A stretch of DNA of 11,375 nucleotides from JBHELQ01 sp046262995 (GCA_046262995.1 JBHELQ010000090.1:1-11375); one strand, 5' to 3'. Numbered from the stretch's first letter, positions 1 through 8,379 are shown. Made by a program: numbers and translations. Notes: a model not told the origin generated them from the sequence alone.

Positions 1-475
1 ACGTCTGCGGGAGCTTGCCCGTGTCGTTCCAGCAGTTGCAGCCCGACGCGACGAACAGGTCGGGGACCTTTTGCTGGTTCAGGAACTTGGCCACCGCGAG
101 GTGGGTCGGCGTGCCGAGCCCGTCGAACAGCGCGAAGACGCGGTCCTTCAGCACGAGCTTGCGGACCTTGGCCGTGGTCTGCGACGGGTTGTAGGCGTCG
201 TCCTCGACCTTGTACTTGATCTTCCTGCCGTTCACGCCTCCGTGGGCGTTCACCCAGTCGAAGTAGGCGGTCGAGCCCTTGGAGATGTTCGAATAGCCGG
301 GCGCGGCCGGCCCTGTCAGGGGCTGGTGGCTCCCGATCACGATGCTGCCCTTGGTCACGCCCTGCTTGGAGCCGCCGCCCCCGCTGCTGCCGCAGCCGGC
401 GACCACGGCGCCGACGAGGACGGCCATCGCGATGGCGATGCCCCACCGATAGGACCTGGAATTGCTACCGCTCAC
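1..475 (-). CDS. LIV-type ABC transporter substrate-binding lipoprotein (partial, C-terminus outside window)
   Basis: Extracytoplasmic solute-binding protein that should deliver ligand to the LivHMGF importer encoded just upstream. The 158 visible residues begin at a GTG at 473-475, preceded by a GGAGGGGG ribosome site six bases away. Residues 11-28 form a lipoprotein signal peptide ending in the lipobox VAGC, so Cys28 is probably lipidated; a Gly/Ser linker follows. From about residue 43 the sequence fits the type I periplasmic-binding fold used for branched-chain amino acids and related ligands (IVIGSHQPLTGP, then a helix ending in VNAHGGVNG, then VEDDAYNPSQT). Its start overlaps the end of livM by 11 bases, so translation is probably coupled. 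The gene is last in the cassette as seen here. Two cysteines (146 and 148, SGCNCWND) sit where this family often contacts ligand. The substrate is not predictable; amino acids, amides, urea and aromatic acids are all known for the family. Confidence 0.93.
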   Translation of the reverse strand, partial: MSGSNSRSYRWGIAIAMAVLVGAVVAGCGSSGGGGSKQGVTKGSIVIGSHQPLTGPAAPGYSNISKGSTAYFDWVNAHGGVNGRKIKYKVEDDAYNPSQTTAKVRKLVLKDRVFALFDGLGTPTHLAVAKFLNQQKVPDLFVASGCNCWNDTGKLPQT

Positions 476-1598
476 TTGGATCCCCCTCCATTTGCGCTGA
501 TTCAATCGCGCCGCTCGGTGCGGAGTCTGCCACAACGTCCACCACCTCGTCAGCGTCCCCTTCCACCTGCTCCTCGCGTCTTTTCCGTCCCGGACCGACG
601 CGCTCCCAGATTCGCTTGAGGACGCCCTGGATCCCATGCGGGAACGCAAGCATCGCGACGATCAGCGCCAGCCCGTAGATCGCCGACGGCAGGTTGTCCT
701 TGACCTCGCTCGAGAGGCTGAAGGTCTTGGCCAGGGAGTCCGACCAGGCCGGCAGGTAAACGAGCAGGAGCGCGCCCCAGACCGCGCCGGATAGCGTGCC
801 GAGCCCGCCGATCACGATGGCGGTGACGAGCTGCAGCGAGAGCGTGATGTCGAAGCTGGAGGGAGCCGCGAGGTTGGCCGAGTACACGAACAGGGAGCCG
901 GCCAGCCCGGCGCACGCGGCGCTGACCACGAACGCCCTCACCTGCGTGCCGGCGACGTGGATGCCGGCCAGTGCGGAGGCGACCTCGTCGTCGCGAACCG
1001 CCCGCCAGAGCCGCCCGCGGCGGCTGCGGCGCAGGTTGGCCAGCAGCACGAGCGTGACCAGGGCCGCCGCGAAAGAGATCCATGCGAGCCAGCGGCCGAT
1101 GAACTCCGGCGCCAGGAGCGCCGACGGAGGCGTCGGCTGCTCGACCTGCAGGCCCTGCTCGCCGCCGAAGGTGCTCTCGTACTTCGTGGCGATGTCCGGA
1201 AGCGCGAGCGCGAGCGCGAGCGTGATCCCCGCCAGGTACGGGCCGCGCAGGCGGGCGGCGGAGATGCCGACGACGATGCCCACCAGCATCGTCGTCAGAA
1301 TCGATGCGGCCAGGACCCCGAGCAGCGGCGCGGACGTGTGCTTGAGCATCATGCCGGTCGTGTAGCCGCCGATCGCCATCAGCCCTCCGTGCCCGAGCGA
1401 GAGCTGCCCGTTGAGGCCGGTGAGGATGGTCAGCCCGGCGGCCGCGATCAGGAAGTAGGCGATCTGGGTGAAGCGGAAGTTCGTGAACTCGCTGACCGAG
1501 CTCGTCAGGAGGAACAGCGCCACGCCCGCGAGCGCCGCCAGCAGCAGGTGGCGCGCGAGAGTGTTGCGGGGCAGCGCCAGGCGCTTCGCCACGCTCAT
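465..1598 (-). CDS. livM: LIV-type ABC transporter permease LivM
   Basis: Inner-membrane permease of a branched-chain amino acid-type importer, 377 residues, expected to pair with LivH. The start is the ATG at 1596-1598, overlapping the livH stop by four bases (ATGA). The open frame continues upstream, but only as a shadow of livH. Residues 17-330 hold a run of hydrophobic segments. The family hallmark GLNGQLSLGHGG is at 61-72, and the cytoplasmic loop that docks on the ATPase is near 195-235 (RAVRDDEVASALAGI, then CAGLAGSL). After residue 335 there is a basic patch (PGRKRRE) and then an acidic tail of about 35 residues ending EGDPSER, which is longer than the usual LivM end and probably disordered. 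A hexamer repeat near 1200-1222 simply encodes the alternating Leu-Ala stretch at 127-132. Confidence 0.96.
   Translation of the reverse strand: MSVAKRLALPRNTLARHLLLAALAGVALFLLTSSVSEFTNFRFTQIAYFLIAAAGLTILTGLNGQLSLGHGGLMAIGGYTTGMMLKHTSAPLLGVLAASILTTMLVGIVVGISAARLRGPYLAGITLALALALPDIATKYESTFGGEQGLQVEQPTPPSALLAPEFIGRWLAWISFAAALVTLVLLANLRRSRRGRLWRAVRDDEVASALAGIHVAGTQVRAFVVSAACAGLAGSLFVYSANLAAPSSFDITLSLQLVTAIVIGGLGTLSGAVWGALLLVYLPAWSDSLAKTFSLSSEVKDNLPSAIYGLALIVAMLAFPHGIQGVLKRIWERVGPGRKRREEQVEGDADEVVDVVADSAPSGAIESAQMEGDPSER
482..489 (-). promoter_or_regulatory. Ribosome binding site of the substrate-binding protein gene
   Basis: GGAGGGGG on the minus strand lies six bases before the GTG at 475, inside the last codons of livM. 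It decides the GTG start. An ATG just upstream (488-490 region) is in a different frame and belongs to the livM reading frame. Confidence 0.75.
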
Positions 1599-2473
1599 AC
1601 CCGCCTCGCCGGCTGGCGGGCCAGCAGGCCCTCGGGGCGCACCATCAGCACCGCGACCAGGACGAGGAAGGCGGCTATGACCTCCAGGTCGCTGCTCAGG
1701 TAGCCGCCGACGTAGCTCGTCACGAGGCCCATCACGAGCCCTCCGATCAGCGCGCCGATCGGGCTGTCCAGGCCGCCCAGGATCGCCGCGGTGAACGCAA
1801 ACACGAGCACGATGTCCATGGTGTTGGGCGAGAGCAGCACGTTGGGCGTGATCAGGATCCCCGCGAGCGACCCCACGACCGCCGCGACTGCCCAGCCGAA
1901 GGTCAGCGTGCGCCCGACGCGCACGCCGAGCAGGCGCGCGACCGGCGCGTTGAACGCGGACGCGCGCATGCGCAGGCCCAGCCCGGTGCGCTGGAACAGC
2001 AGCAGCAGGCCGAGCATCACGCCCAGCACGGCCAGGATCGTGAAGATGTCGAACGGCGACAGGGCGACGTGGCTGCCGCCGATCTTGACTCCGGTGTTCG
2101 AGAAGGCGGGCGGGAAGGAATGAATCTGGCCGCCGAAGATCATCGGCGCGATCGCCTCCAGCAACAGGAGGAGGCCCAGCGTGAGGATGACCGCGTTCAG
2201 CTCCGGCCCGCCCTCGATCGGGCGCACCAGCACGCGCTCGGCCACCGCCCCGATCACGAAGCCGGACACGAGGGCGACCGCGAACGCCACCCAGTACTCG
2301 CCGCCCGAGTCGGTGATGCTGAAGGCGATGTATGTGGTGATCATCGCCATCGCCCCCTGGGCGAAGTTGACGATCCTGGTGGCGCGCCAGATCAGGACCA
2401 GCGCCATCGCCAAGGCGGCGTAGATCATCCCGGTCGTGAAGCCATCGAGCGTGAAGTTCACGAACCTGTGCAC
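1595..2473 (-). CDS. livH: LIV-type ABC transporter permease LivH
   Basis: Second inner-membrane permease of the importer, 292 residues, the normal LivH length. The start is GTG at 2471-2473, with GGGAG five bases upstream; only nine bases separate it from the livF stop. The N-terminus carries the LivH signature: GFTTGMIYAALAMALVLIW at 11-29, then RIVNFAQGAMAMI at 33-45. The ATPase-coupling loop is around 165-205 (LGLRMRASAFNAPVARLLGV, then VGSLAGIL). The C-terminal end MVRPEGLLARQ at 277-287 is also typical. Hydrophobic segments span nearly the whole protein. Family knowledge says LivH and LivM form the transport channel; the substrate is set mainly by the binding protein, so it stays unassigned. 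Confidence 0.96.
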   Translation of the reverse strand: MHRFVNFTLDGFTTGMIYAALAMALVLIWRATRIVNFAQGAMAMITTYIAFSITDSGGEYWVAFAVALVSGFVIGAVAERVLVRPIEGGPELNAVILTLGLLLLLEAIAPMIFGGQIHSFPPAFSNTGVKIGGSHVALSPFDIFTILAVLGVMLGLLLLFQRTGLGLRMRASAFNAPVARLLGVRVGRTLTFGWAVAAVVGSLAGILITPNVLLSPNTMDIVLVFAFTAAILGGLDSPIGALIGGLVMGLVTSYVGGYLSSDLEVIAAFLVLVAVLMVRPEGLLARQPARRV

Positions 2474-2482
2474 GCCGTCTCC

Positions 2483-3182
2483 CTAGAACCCCAGGTACAT
2501 GTGCCGTAGCCGTTCGTTGCCCGCCAGCTCCTTCGCCGGCTGTGTCGTCACGAGCTTTCCGAGCGAGAGCAGCGCCGCGTCGTCGGCCACGGACAGCGCG
2601 CTTCGCACGTTCTGCTCGATCAGCAGCACGGTCAGCCCGGTGCGCTCCCGCAGACGGGCGATCGTGCCCATCAGCTGGGACACGAGCGCCGGGGCCAAGC
2701 CGAGGGACGGCTCGTCGAGCAGCAGCACGCGTGGCCGCGCCATCAGGGCGCGCGCGATCGAGAGCATCCGGCGCTCTCCGCCCGACAGCGCGGCGGCGTC
2801 GTAGCTGCTCCGCTCCTCCAGGCGGGGGAACAGCTCGTACATCTCGTCGCGCGCCGCGCGCTGGTCCGCGCGGTCCTTCCGCCACAGGCCGCCGAGCCGC
2901 AGGTTCTCGTCGACCGTGAGCTCCTGGATCACCCCGCCGCCCTCGGGCACCTGCGCGATCCCGAGCCGCACCACTTCCTCGGGGGCGAGCCCGATCAGAT
3001 CCCGGCCCTCGAGCTTCGCCGAGCCGGAGGCCGGACGCACGACGCCCGAGATCGCGGACAGAAGGGTGGTCTTGCCCGCCCCGTTCGCGCCCAGGACCGC
3101 GGTGATCGAGCGCTCGGGCACCGACAGGGACACGCCATCGAGTGCCCGGACGGCCCCGTAGCGGACGGACAGGTCGCTGATC

Positions 3183-3190
<8 letters not shown>
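2483..3190 (-). CDS. livF: LIV-type ABC transporter ATP-binding protein LivF
   Basis: Cytoplasmic ATPase subunit, 235 residues, full length for LivF. Walker A GANGAGKTT is at 34-42, the ABC signature LSGGE at 135-139, and Walker B VLLLDEP at 155-161. The switch position is the LivF-type IEQN at 191-194, where Gln replaces the usual H-loop His; this is normal for LivF and is not a defect. The family block VPEGRRVF appears here as VPEGGGVI (81-88), a small departure. The start ATG at 3188-3190 overlaps the end of livG by eight bases, with GGAG four bases upstream, indicating coupled translation. With LivG it should form the heterodimeric motor under LivHM. Confidence 0.96.
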
Positions 3191-4016
<826 letters not shown>

Positions 4017-4024
4017 TCGCCCTC

Positions 4025-4031
4025 CCTCCTT
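4025..4031 (-). promoter_or_regulatory. Ribosome binding site deciding the TTG start of livG
   Basis: AAGGAGG on the minus strand, eight bases before the TTG at 4016, within a purine-rich run. No in-frame ATG or GTG is present nearby, so this site is the main evidence for the uncommon TTG start. Confidence 0.75.
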
Positions 4032-4087
4032 CCGGCGGAGCGTAGTCAAGGCTTGCCCAACCGGACGCGGCCCGAAACGGCGCCTCC

Positions 4088-4876
4088 TCAGCCAACGAGC
4101 GGGGCGAAACGTGGCTCGCGCCGCTCGACGAAGCTCGCCACGCCCTCGCGGAAGTCCGCCGCTCCGAGCGACTCGGCCATGAGCTCGTTGGCCTCGCTCA
4201 GCGCGGCGTCCAGGCCGCGCTCCAGGTCGGCGTAGACCTGGCGCTTCATGGCGGCCATGCTCGCCGGGGAGCAGTTGGCCGCCAGGTCCCGCGCGTAGGC
4301 AAGGGTCTGGTCGAGCAGGCGCTCCGGCTCCAGAGCCCGGTTCACCAGGCCGAGCGCGGCCGCTTCCTCCGCCAGCACCACCCGCCCCGAGAGCAGCAGG
4401 TCGAGCGCCCGCGCCGGCCCGACCAGGCGAGGCAGGATCCACGAGATGCCGTGCTCGCCCACGAGGCCCCGCCGCGCGAACGCCGTCGTGAGCTTGGCGC
4501 CCTCGGCGGCGAAGCGGATGTCGCACATGAGCGCCTGTACCAGGCCGATCCCGGCGCAGGGCCCGTTGATCGCGGCGACGATCGGCTTCGGGATCGTGAG
4601 CGGGAAGGTCTGCGGGCGACGCTGGCGGTCCTCGAGCCTTCCCTCGATCCCGTTGTGGCCGATCGCCTCGAGCTCTTCCATGTCGGCTCCGGCGCAGAAG
4701 CCGCGGCCCGCGCCGGTGACGACGATCACGCGCACGTCCTCCCGGCGACCGCAGTCCTCCAGCAGCTCGAAGTAGGCACGCTCCATCTCGCCCGTCCAGG
4801 CGTTCAGCCGCTCCGGGCGGTTGAGCGTGAGCGTCGCGACGCCCTCGTCGACCGTTCGCTGCACCACGTCGCTCAT
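4088..4876 (-). CDS. Crotonase-family protein (enoyl-CoA hydratase/isomerase)
   Basis: Acyl-CoA-processing enzyme of the crotonase superfamily, 262 residues, the usual length. The start is ATG at 4874-4876, with AAGGAGG four bases upstream. The oxyanion-hole loops are visible: GRGFCAGADM at 57-66 and NGPCAGIGL at 104-112. In the block FARRGLVGEHG (133-143) there is no Glu at the position of hydratase Glu144, and the second hydratase Glu (164) aligns by eye with Asp159. Instead Glu141 lies where enoyl-CoA isomerases and PaaG-like members place their single catalytic acid. An isomerase or other crotonase reaction is therefore as likely as hydration. The gene starts 22 bases after the exported hydrolase stop and precedes livG by 71 bases, suggesting that the imported compound is broken down as a CoA thioester. 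That link is inference. Confidence 0.93.
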   Translation of the reverse strand: MSDVVQRTVDEGVATLTLNRPERLNAWTGEMERAYFELLEDCGRREDVRVIVVTGAGRGFCAGADMEELEAIGHNGIEGRLEDRQRRPQTFPLTIPKPIVAAINGPCAGIGLVQALMCDIRFAAEGAKLTTAFARRGLVGEHGISWILPRLVGPARALDLLLSGRVVLAEEAAALGLVNRALEPERLLDQTLAYARDLAANCSPASMAAMKRQVYADLERGLDAALSEANELMAESLGAADFREGVASFVERREPRFAPLVG

Positions 4877-4880
4877 CGTT

Positions 4881-4887
4881 CCTCCTT
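4881..4887 (-). promoter_or_regulatory. Ribosome binding site of the crotonase gene
   Basis: AAGGAGG four bases before the ATG at 4876. It lies in the 22-base gap after the hydrolase stop, and no -10-like hexamer is visible in that gap. This fits read-through from upstream rather than a separate promoter. Confidence 0.75.
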
Positions 4888-4898
4888 CGATTCGGGGG

Positions 4899-7622
4899 CT
4901 AGCGAAGCCGCCACGAGCGCAGGAAGCGCCTGGAGGCCCGCCGGCTGCGCGTCAGGCGCCGGTCGGCGATGCCGACCTCGAGCACCTTCCCGCGCCGCGC
5001 CTTGAAGATCAAGGTAGCCCTGCGGCCGCGCGCCAGGTACCAGACGTTGCGCCCGATGCGCAGGCGACGCTCGTGATGGAAGCGCCGGCGCAGCTTGCGC
5101 GTGCGCGAGCCGTGCTTGATGCCCCTGACCGAGAAGCGCCTGCTGCCGGTCAGGACGAGGATCTCGCGTCGCTTGGCGAGCCGGCGCTGGTGGCGCGAGA
5201 GCCGGCGGGTCGGATAGCCGATCCGCAGCTTGCCGCCGCCCCTGACGCAGTACTTGTCGATGCCGCGGCGGCTGAAGCGGGCCTTGTGCTTCAGCAGCCG
5301 GCGCTGGAAGCGGCGAGTGCGTCCGATCCGCGTCGGGCCGAGGCGCTTGCCGCGCGCGCGGCCGCGCGCGTTGATGCAACTGAGGCGGACGATTCGCCCG
5401 CAACCCGGGAAGCGCAGCGTGATCGGGCCGTCGGTGTCGACGTTCAACGCCACGTTGCAGCGCACGCGTGCCCGGTGCGCGGCGATGCTGACGTCCCGGA
5501 CGTTGTTGGCGCGGATGTCGAGCAGGTTGCGCTTGCGGATGCGGGGCGCGGCGCCCCAGGTCTTGAACTGGCGGCTATAGGCGAGCGAGCCGAACTTCCC
5601 GCCCGAAAGCGTGTCGCCCCCGGCCTGCGTCCCCGACGGCTTCGGGTCCCCGCGGCGGAAGCCGTGGGAGAAGACGTCGATCACGCCCTTCGGGTCGCTG
5701 CGCTGCACGACCGGCCCCAGCGGTCCCCCGACCTCCACGCGATTGGTCCCGACCTTGCTGCGCAGGCGGATCCTCGAGAGCCAGTAGGCGTGGTCAGCCA
5801 CGAAGTTGTAGCGCGCGAGGTCGAAAGCCGGATCGGCCGCGAAGGTCACGTGCGTCGGGTTGCGGTTCACCTTGTGGGTCCCCAGGAACGCCGCGGCCTT
5901 GTCGAACTGGTCGTGGGCAGCGAGGGTCAGGTGCTCGCCGCTGAAGACGTCGAGCTCGTAGCGGTAGCCCTTGTCGTCGAAGTCCTTCGCAGTCTGCTCA
6001 TAGAGGTAGGCGGGGACGAGCTCGTCGGACCCCGCGTTCCACATCAGGTACGGGATGTTCCGCAGCGACTCGATCAGGTGCTGCGCGTCGTAGCCAACGG
6101 TGGGCTGGGCCCTGGCGAACAGGTCGGGGAACGCCTCCGCGAGCTTGAAGGTGCCGAAGCCGCCCATCGAGTAGCCGGTGATCACCGACCAGGCGGGGTC
6201 GAGCTTGTAGCGGCGGGCCACGTCGGCCCAGACCTCGAAGACGTCCACGGCGCCGAGGCCGAAGTAGAGGCTGTCCGGGCCGCGTGCCGCGGGGGTGATC
6301 ACGATCGAGCCGGGACCGCGCTCGCCGAACTGCGACTCGTTCCGCGTGTTCTGGAACTGGTTGTACGGCGCGGACAGGGAGTGCAGCAGCAGCGTCATGC
6401 CGTAGCCGCCTGCCGGGCGGCCCTTCCTCGGCACGTAGATGGCGTAGGGCTGCAGCCTTCCCTGCATCGCCTCGGGACAGCTGTTGGGGTCGGCCGAGTT
6501 CAGGCAGTCGGTGGCCCAGTTGGCTCCCTGGGCGACCTCGAAGTGGGTCGCCAGGATGCGGTCCATCGGCCCCGTCTTCGGGATGCCGCCATCGTCGTTC
6601 GTGCCCGCGGCCAGCTTCGTGAAGTTCACGTCGGCGTGGTAGGCGGTGATGCTCCCCGACCTGAGGGCGTCGCCCTGGCCCTTGTCGCGCCACCAGCGCG
6701 GATCGGTCTGGGTGCCGGCCAGGCCGCCGGGCTGGGAGCCGTTCGGGTCGTTCGGGAACGGCTCCTGCGAGTTGCGGCGGAAGGCGACGTTGAAGAACGC
6801 CGCCGAGGCGGGTGTGCCGCCGCCGGGGTGAGAGGCATCGCGGGACGGCTGCGGCTTCAGGTAGGTGGACGTGGCCTTGTCCCAGAGTCCGATGCCGCCG
6901 CGGATGCTCTCCGTGCCGCTCGGGGTCCAGAGCCCGTCCGGCACGCGCACCTCGATCTGGCGGCGTCCCTTGTCGACCGTCACCGACGCCGGGCCGGTCG
7001 GAGCGAGCGCGGCGTTGTGCACCTGGCCGACGAGCGTCGAGCCCGAGGGGTGAACCGTGACGAAGGCGTCCGCCGGGGCGGTGACGTTGGCGCCGTAGGG
7101 GAGCGGCGTGGCGACGCCCGTGCCGTTCCCGAGCGCGAACGTGAAGGCGATCAGCGACGGGTCCTTGAGCGTGTTCAGCGTAACGCGGATCGCGGTGGCG
7201 CCGGAGACCCGCTTGAAGCGCACCTCCACGAAGTCGGCCGCGTTCTCGGCGTAGGCGCGGTTGGTGGGGTAGCTGTAGGTGCCGTACGGCTCCGAGAACA
7301 GGTCGCCGTGAGTGCGGGAGTCATTGGGGTCGCTTGCCACCCGCGCGCCGTGGTCGTCGTAGAGCCAGTCCTGCCAGAGGTATTCGTGGTTGCGGTAGGC
7401 GGTGGCCCCCGACACGAGCAGCGGCGACGCCGACCAGATGCCGGTGTTCTGAAGCTGCGGGACCTCCGGCGGAGTGAGCGACGGCCGGTAGAGGATGTCC
7501 GGGCCCGGGCGGTGGCTTGCGCCGGAGTAGAGCGAGCCCGCGGAGGCAGGCGAGGCGGTGGCGAGCACGATCGTCATGGCGGCGAGTGCAAGGCCCAGCC
7601 TCGGTGTCCGTCTCCCCCGCAA
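4899..7622 (-). CDS. Exported alpha/beta hydrolase (esterase/prolyl-oligopeptidase-like) with Arg-rich C-terminal domain
   Basis: Large secreted protein, 907 residues, with three regions. Residues 1-28 form a Sec signal peptide: basic RGRRTPR, a hydrophobic core, then a cleavage-like ASPASAG; no lipobox is present. Residues about 40-300 look like a beta-rich accessory region (LWQDWLYDDHGA at 82-93, VEVRFKRVSGATAIRVTLN at 132-150), function not recognised. Residues about 385-585 are an alpha/beta hydrolase: nucleophile motif GYSMGG with Ser485, probable acid Asp533 (AGSDELVP), probable His564 (SGEHLTLA). This resembles secreted esterases and PHB-depolymerase/S9-type peptidases. Residues about 690-907 form a very basic domain with Cys722, 741, 749 and 792. 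The start is TTG at 7620-7622. The later ATG (codon 16) would remove the basic part of the signal peptide. There is no Shine-Dalgarno site, but a promoter-like element sits directly upstream. Substrate unknown; ester or peptide bonds are the likeliest targets. Confidence 0.9.
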   Translation of the reverse strand: MRGRRTPRLGLALAAMTIVLATASPASAGSLYSGASHRPGPDILYRPSLTPPEVPQLQNTGIWSASPLLVSGATAYRNHEYLWQDWLYDDHGARVASDPNDSRTHGDLFSEPYGTYSYPTNRAYAENAADFVEVRFKRVSGATAIRVTLNTLKDPSLIAFTFALGNGTGVATPLPYGANVTAPADAFVTVHPSGSTLVGQVHNAALAPTGPASVTVDKGRRQIEVRVPDGLWTPSGTESIRGGIGLWDKATSTYLKPQPSRDASHPGGGTPASAAFFNVAFRRNSQEPFPNDPNGSQPGGLAGTQTDPRWWRDKGQGDALRSGSITAYHADVNFTKLAAGTNDDGGIPKTGPMDRILATHFEVAQGANWATDCLNSADPNSCPEAMQGRLQPYAIYVPRKGRPAGGYGMTLLLHSLSAPYNQFQNTRNESQFGERGPGSIVITPAARGPDSLYFGLGAVDVFEVWADVARRYKLDPAWSVITGYSMGGFGTFKLAEAFPDLFARAQPTVGYDAQHLIESLRNIPYLMWNAGSDELVPAYLYEQTAKDFDDKGYRYELDVFSGEHLTLAAHDQFDKAAAFLGTHKVNRNPTHVTFAADPAFDLARYNFVADHAYWLSRIRLRSKVGTNRVEVGGPLGPVVQRSDPKGVIDVFSHGFRRGDPKPSGTQAGGDTLSGGKFGSLAYSRQFKTWGAAPRIRKRNLLDIRANNVRDVSIAAHRARVRCNVALNVDTDGPITLRFPGCGRIVRLSCINARGRARGKRLGPTRIGRTRRFQRRLLKHKARFSRRGIDKYCVRGGGKLRIGYPTRRLSRHQRRLAKRREILVLTGSRRFSVRGIKHGSRTRKLRRRFHHERRLRIGRNVWYLARGRRATLIFKARRGKVLEVGIADRRLTRSRRASRRFLRSWRLR

Positions 7623-7629
7623 GGCCCGA

Positions 7630-7658
7630 AAGCTATGTCATCCAATCGGGCGACACAA
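7630..7658 (-). promoter_or_regulatory. Candidate promoter of the exported hydrolase gene
   Basis: On the minus strand a TTGTGT (7658-7653) is followed by a 17-base spacer and TAGCTT (7635-7630). The -10 hexamer ends seven bases before the TTG start at 7622, so transcription would begin at or within a base of the start codon and give a leaderless mRNA. TAGCTT is the same hexamer found before the TetR gene. Predicted by eye only. Confidence 0.45.
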
Positions 7659-7665
7659 CGCCCAA

Positions 7666-7697
7666 CTGTCCTGAAGCAGACAGGTGTGGCGTCCTGT
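7666..7697. repeat. Interlocked inverted repeats, candidate operator
   Basis: Two overlapping perfect inverted repeats share their middle arm: CTGTC (7666-7670), eight bases, GACAG (7679-7683); and ACAGG (7680-7684), eight bases, CCTGT (7693-7697). Both are 18 bases long with 5-base arms. They lie in the 91-base gap between the TetR stop and the hydrolase start, just upstream of the candidate -35. A regulator-binding site is the natural reading; a weak hairpin after the TetR gene is the alternative. Confidence 0.35.
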
Positions 7698-7713
7698 TCC
7701 GCGCTGTGGCGGC

Positions 7714-8373
7714 CTACCCCCCGGGGCTGCCCAGCAGGGCGCGGACGACCTTGCCGGCGCTCTTCAGGTCGGGCTCCTCGCCGGCGATCGTGTCGTTGTA
7801 GATGAAGCCCTCGATCACGCGAAGGATCGCGTATGCCAGCGTGTAGGGCTTGAGCGGGGGCGTGTACTCGCCCTTCGCCTCTTCACGCTCGATGTCCGCC
7901 TGGAGGCGGGCGACGGCGCGCTCCTGCACCCCGACTCCCCGGCGCGTCAGGATGCGGAAGGCAAGCTCCTGGTCCTGCTTCAGGAAGGCGTGCAGGGCGG
8001 GCGAGGTCGCCAGGACGTGCATGTAGGCGTCGGTCCGTTTCGCGAGCACGGCGGCGCCGCGGCCCTGGATCTTCGTCTGGACCCAGTCGAACAGCTCGTC
8101 GGCGAACGACCACACGACGTCGACGAGCAGGCGCTCCCTGGAGCCTGTCCAGCGATAGAGGGTCCCGCGCGAGACGCCGAGCTGCAGCGCCAGCGCCTGC
8201 ATGTCGATCCGCTCGCCGCGCATGTAGATCTCGCGCGCCGCGCGAAACGCGTCCGCGGGCGTCGCGCGCCGCTCGGCCGCGATCCCCCCCTTCTCGGCAA
8301 CGGCCGCCGAGTACGCCGGCGTGGCGTCAGCGAACGCCGCACCGTGGTCGTTGCCCCTTCCCCTCGTGGCCAC
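7714..8373 (-). CDS. TetR-family transcriptional regulator, QsdR-like
   Basis: One-component DNA-binding regulator, 219 residues. A probably flexible N-terminus of about 37 residues precedes the DNA-binding domain (TPADAFRAAREIYMRGERIDMQAL at 38-61). The helix-turn-helix is at 58-78 (LGVSRGTLYRW, 65-75, followed by GSRERLL). This block closely matches what I remember of the QsdR group of TetR proteins, first described with the lactonase gene qsdA in Rhodococcus; no search was possible. The ligand-binding half (about 85-215) is helical and includes AYAILRVIEGFIYND. The start is GTG at 8371-8373, without a Shine-Dalgarno site but with TAGCTT six bases upstream. It lies 37 bases after the cyclase stop and 91 bases before the hydrolase, all in the same direction. 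It is the best candidate regulator of the hydrolase-crotonase-importer unit and possibly of the cyclase; ligand unknown. Confidence 0.92.
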   Translation of the reverse strand: MATRGRGNDHGAAFADATPAYSAAVAEKGGIAAERRATPADAFRAAREIYMRGERIDMQALALQLGVSRGTLYRWTGSRERLLVDVVWSFADELFDWVQTKIQGRGAAVLAKRTDAYMHVLATSPALHAFLKQDQELAFRILTRRGVGVQERAVARLQADIEREEAKGEYTPPLKPYTLAYAILRVIEGFIYNDTIAGEEPDLKSAGKVVRALLGSPGG

Positions 8374-8379
8374 GAGCTG

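Noticed and set aside
1197..1222. Tandem GAGCGC hexamers as a possible regulatory repeat
   Set aside because: They are in frame and encode the alternating Leu-Ala stretch of a LivM membrane helix, so no separate role is needed.
465..2885. An 806-codon reading of livM extended upstream
   Set aside because: Only the part from the ATG at 1598 has LivM features; the rest is an Arg/Ala-rich shadow of livH and livF.
4017..4087. TTGACT on the minus strand as a promoter for livG
   Set aside because: No -10-like sequence follows at 16-18 bases, and the Shine-Dalgarno site of livG occupies that place.
4821..7805. A 994-codon open frame on the plus strand, longer than the hydrolase gene it opposes
   Set aside because: It is a GC-driven shadow: low-complexity Ala/Arg/Val/Gly product with no domain, and it runs across three opposing genes with clear motifs.
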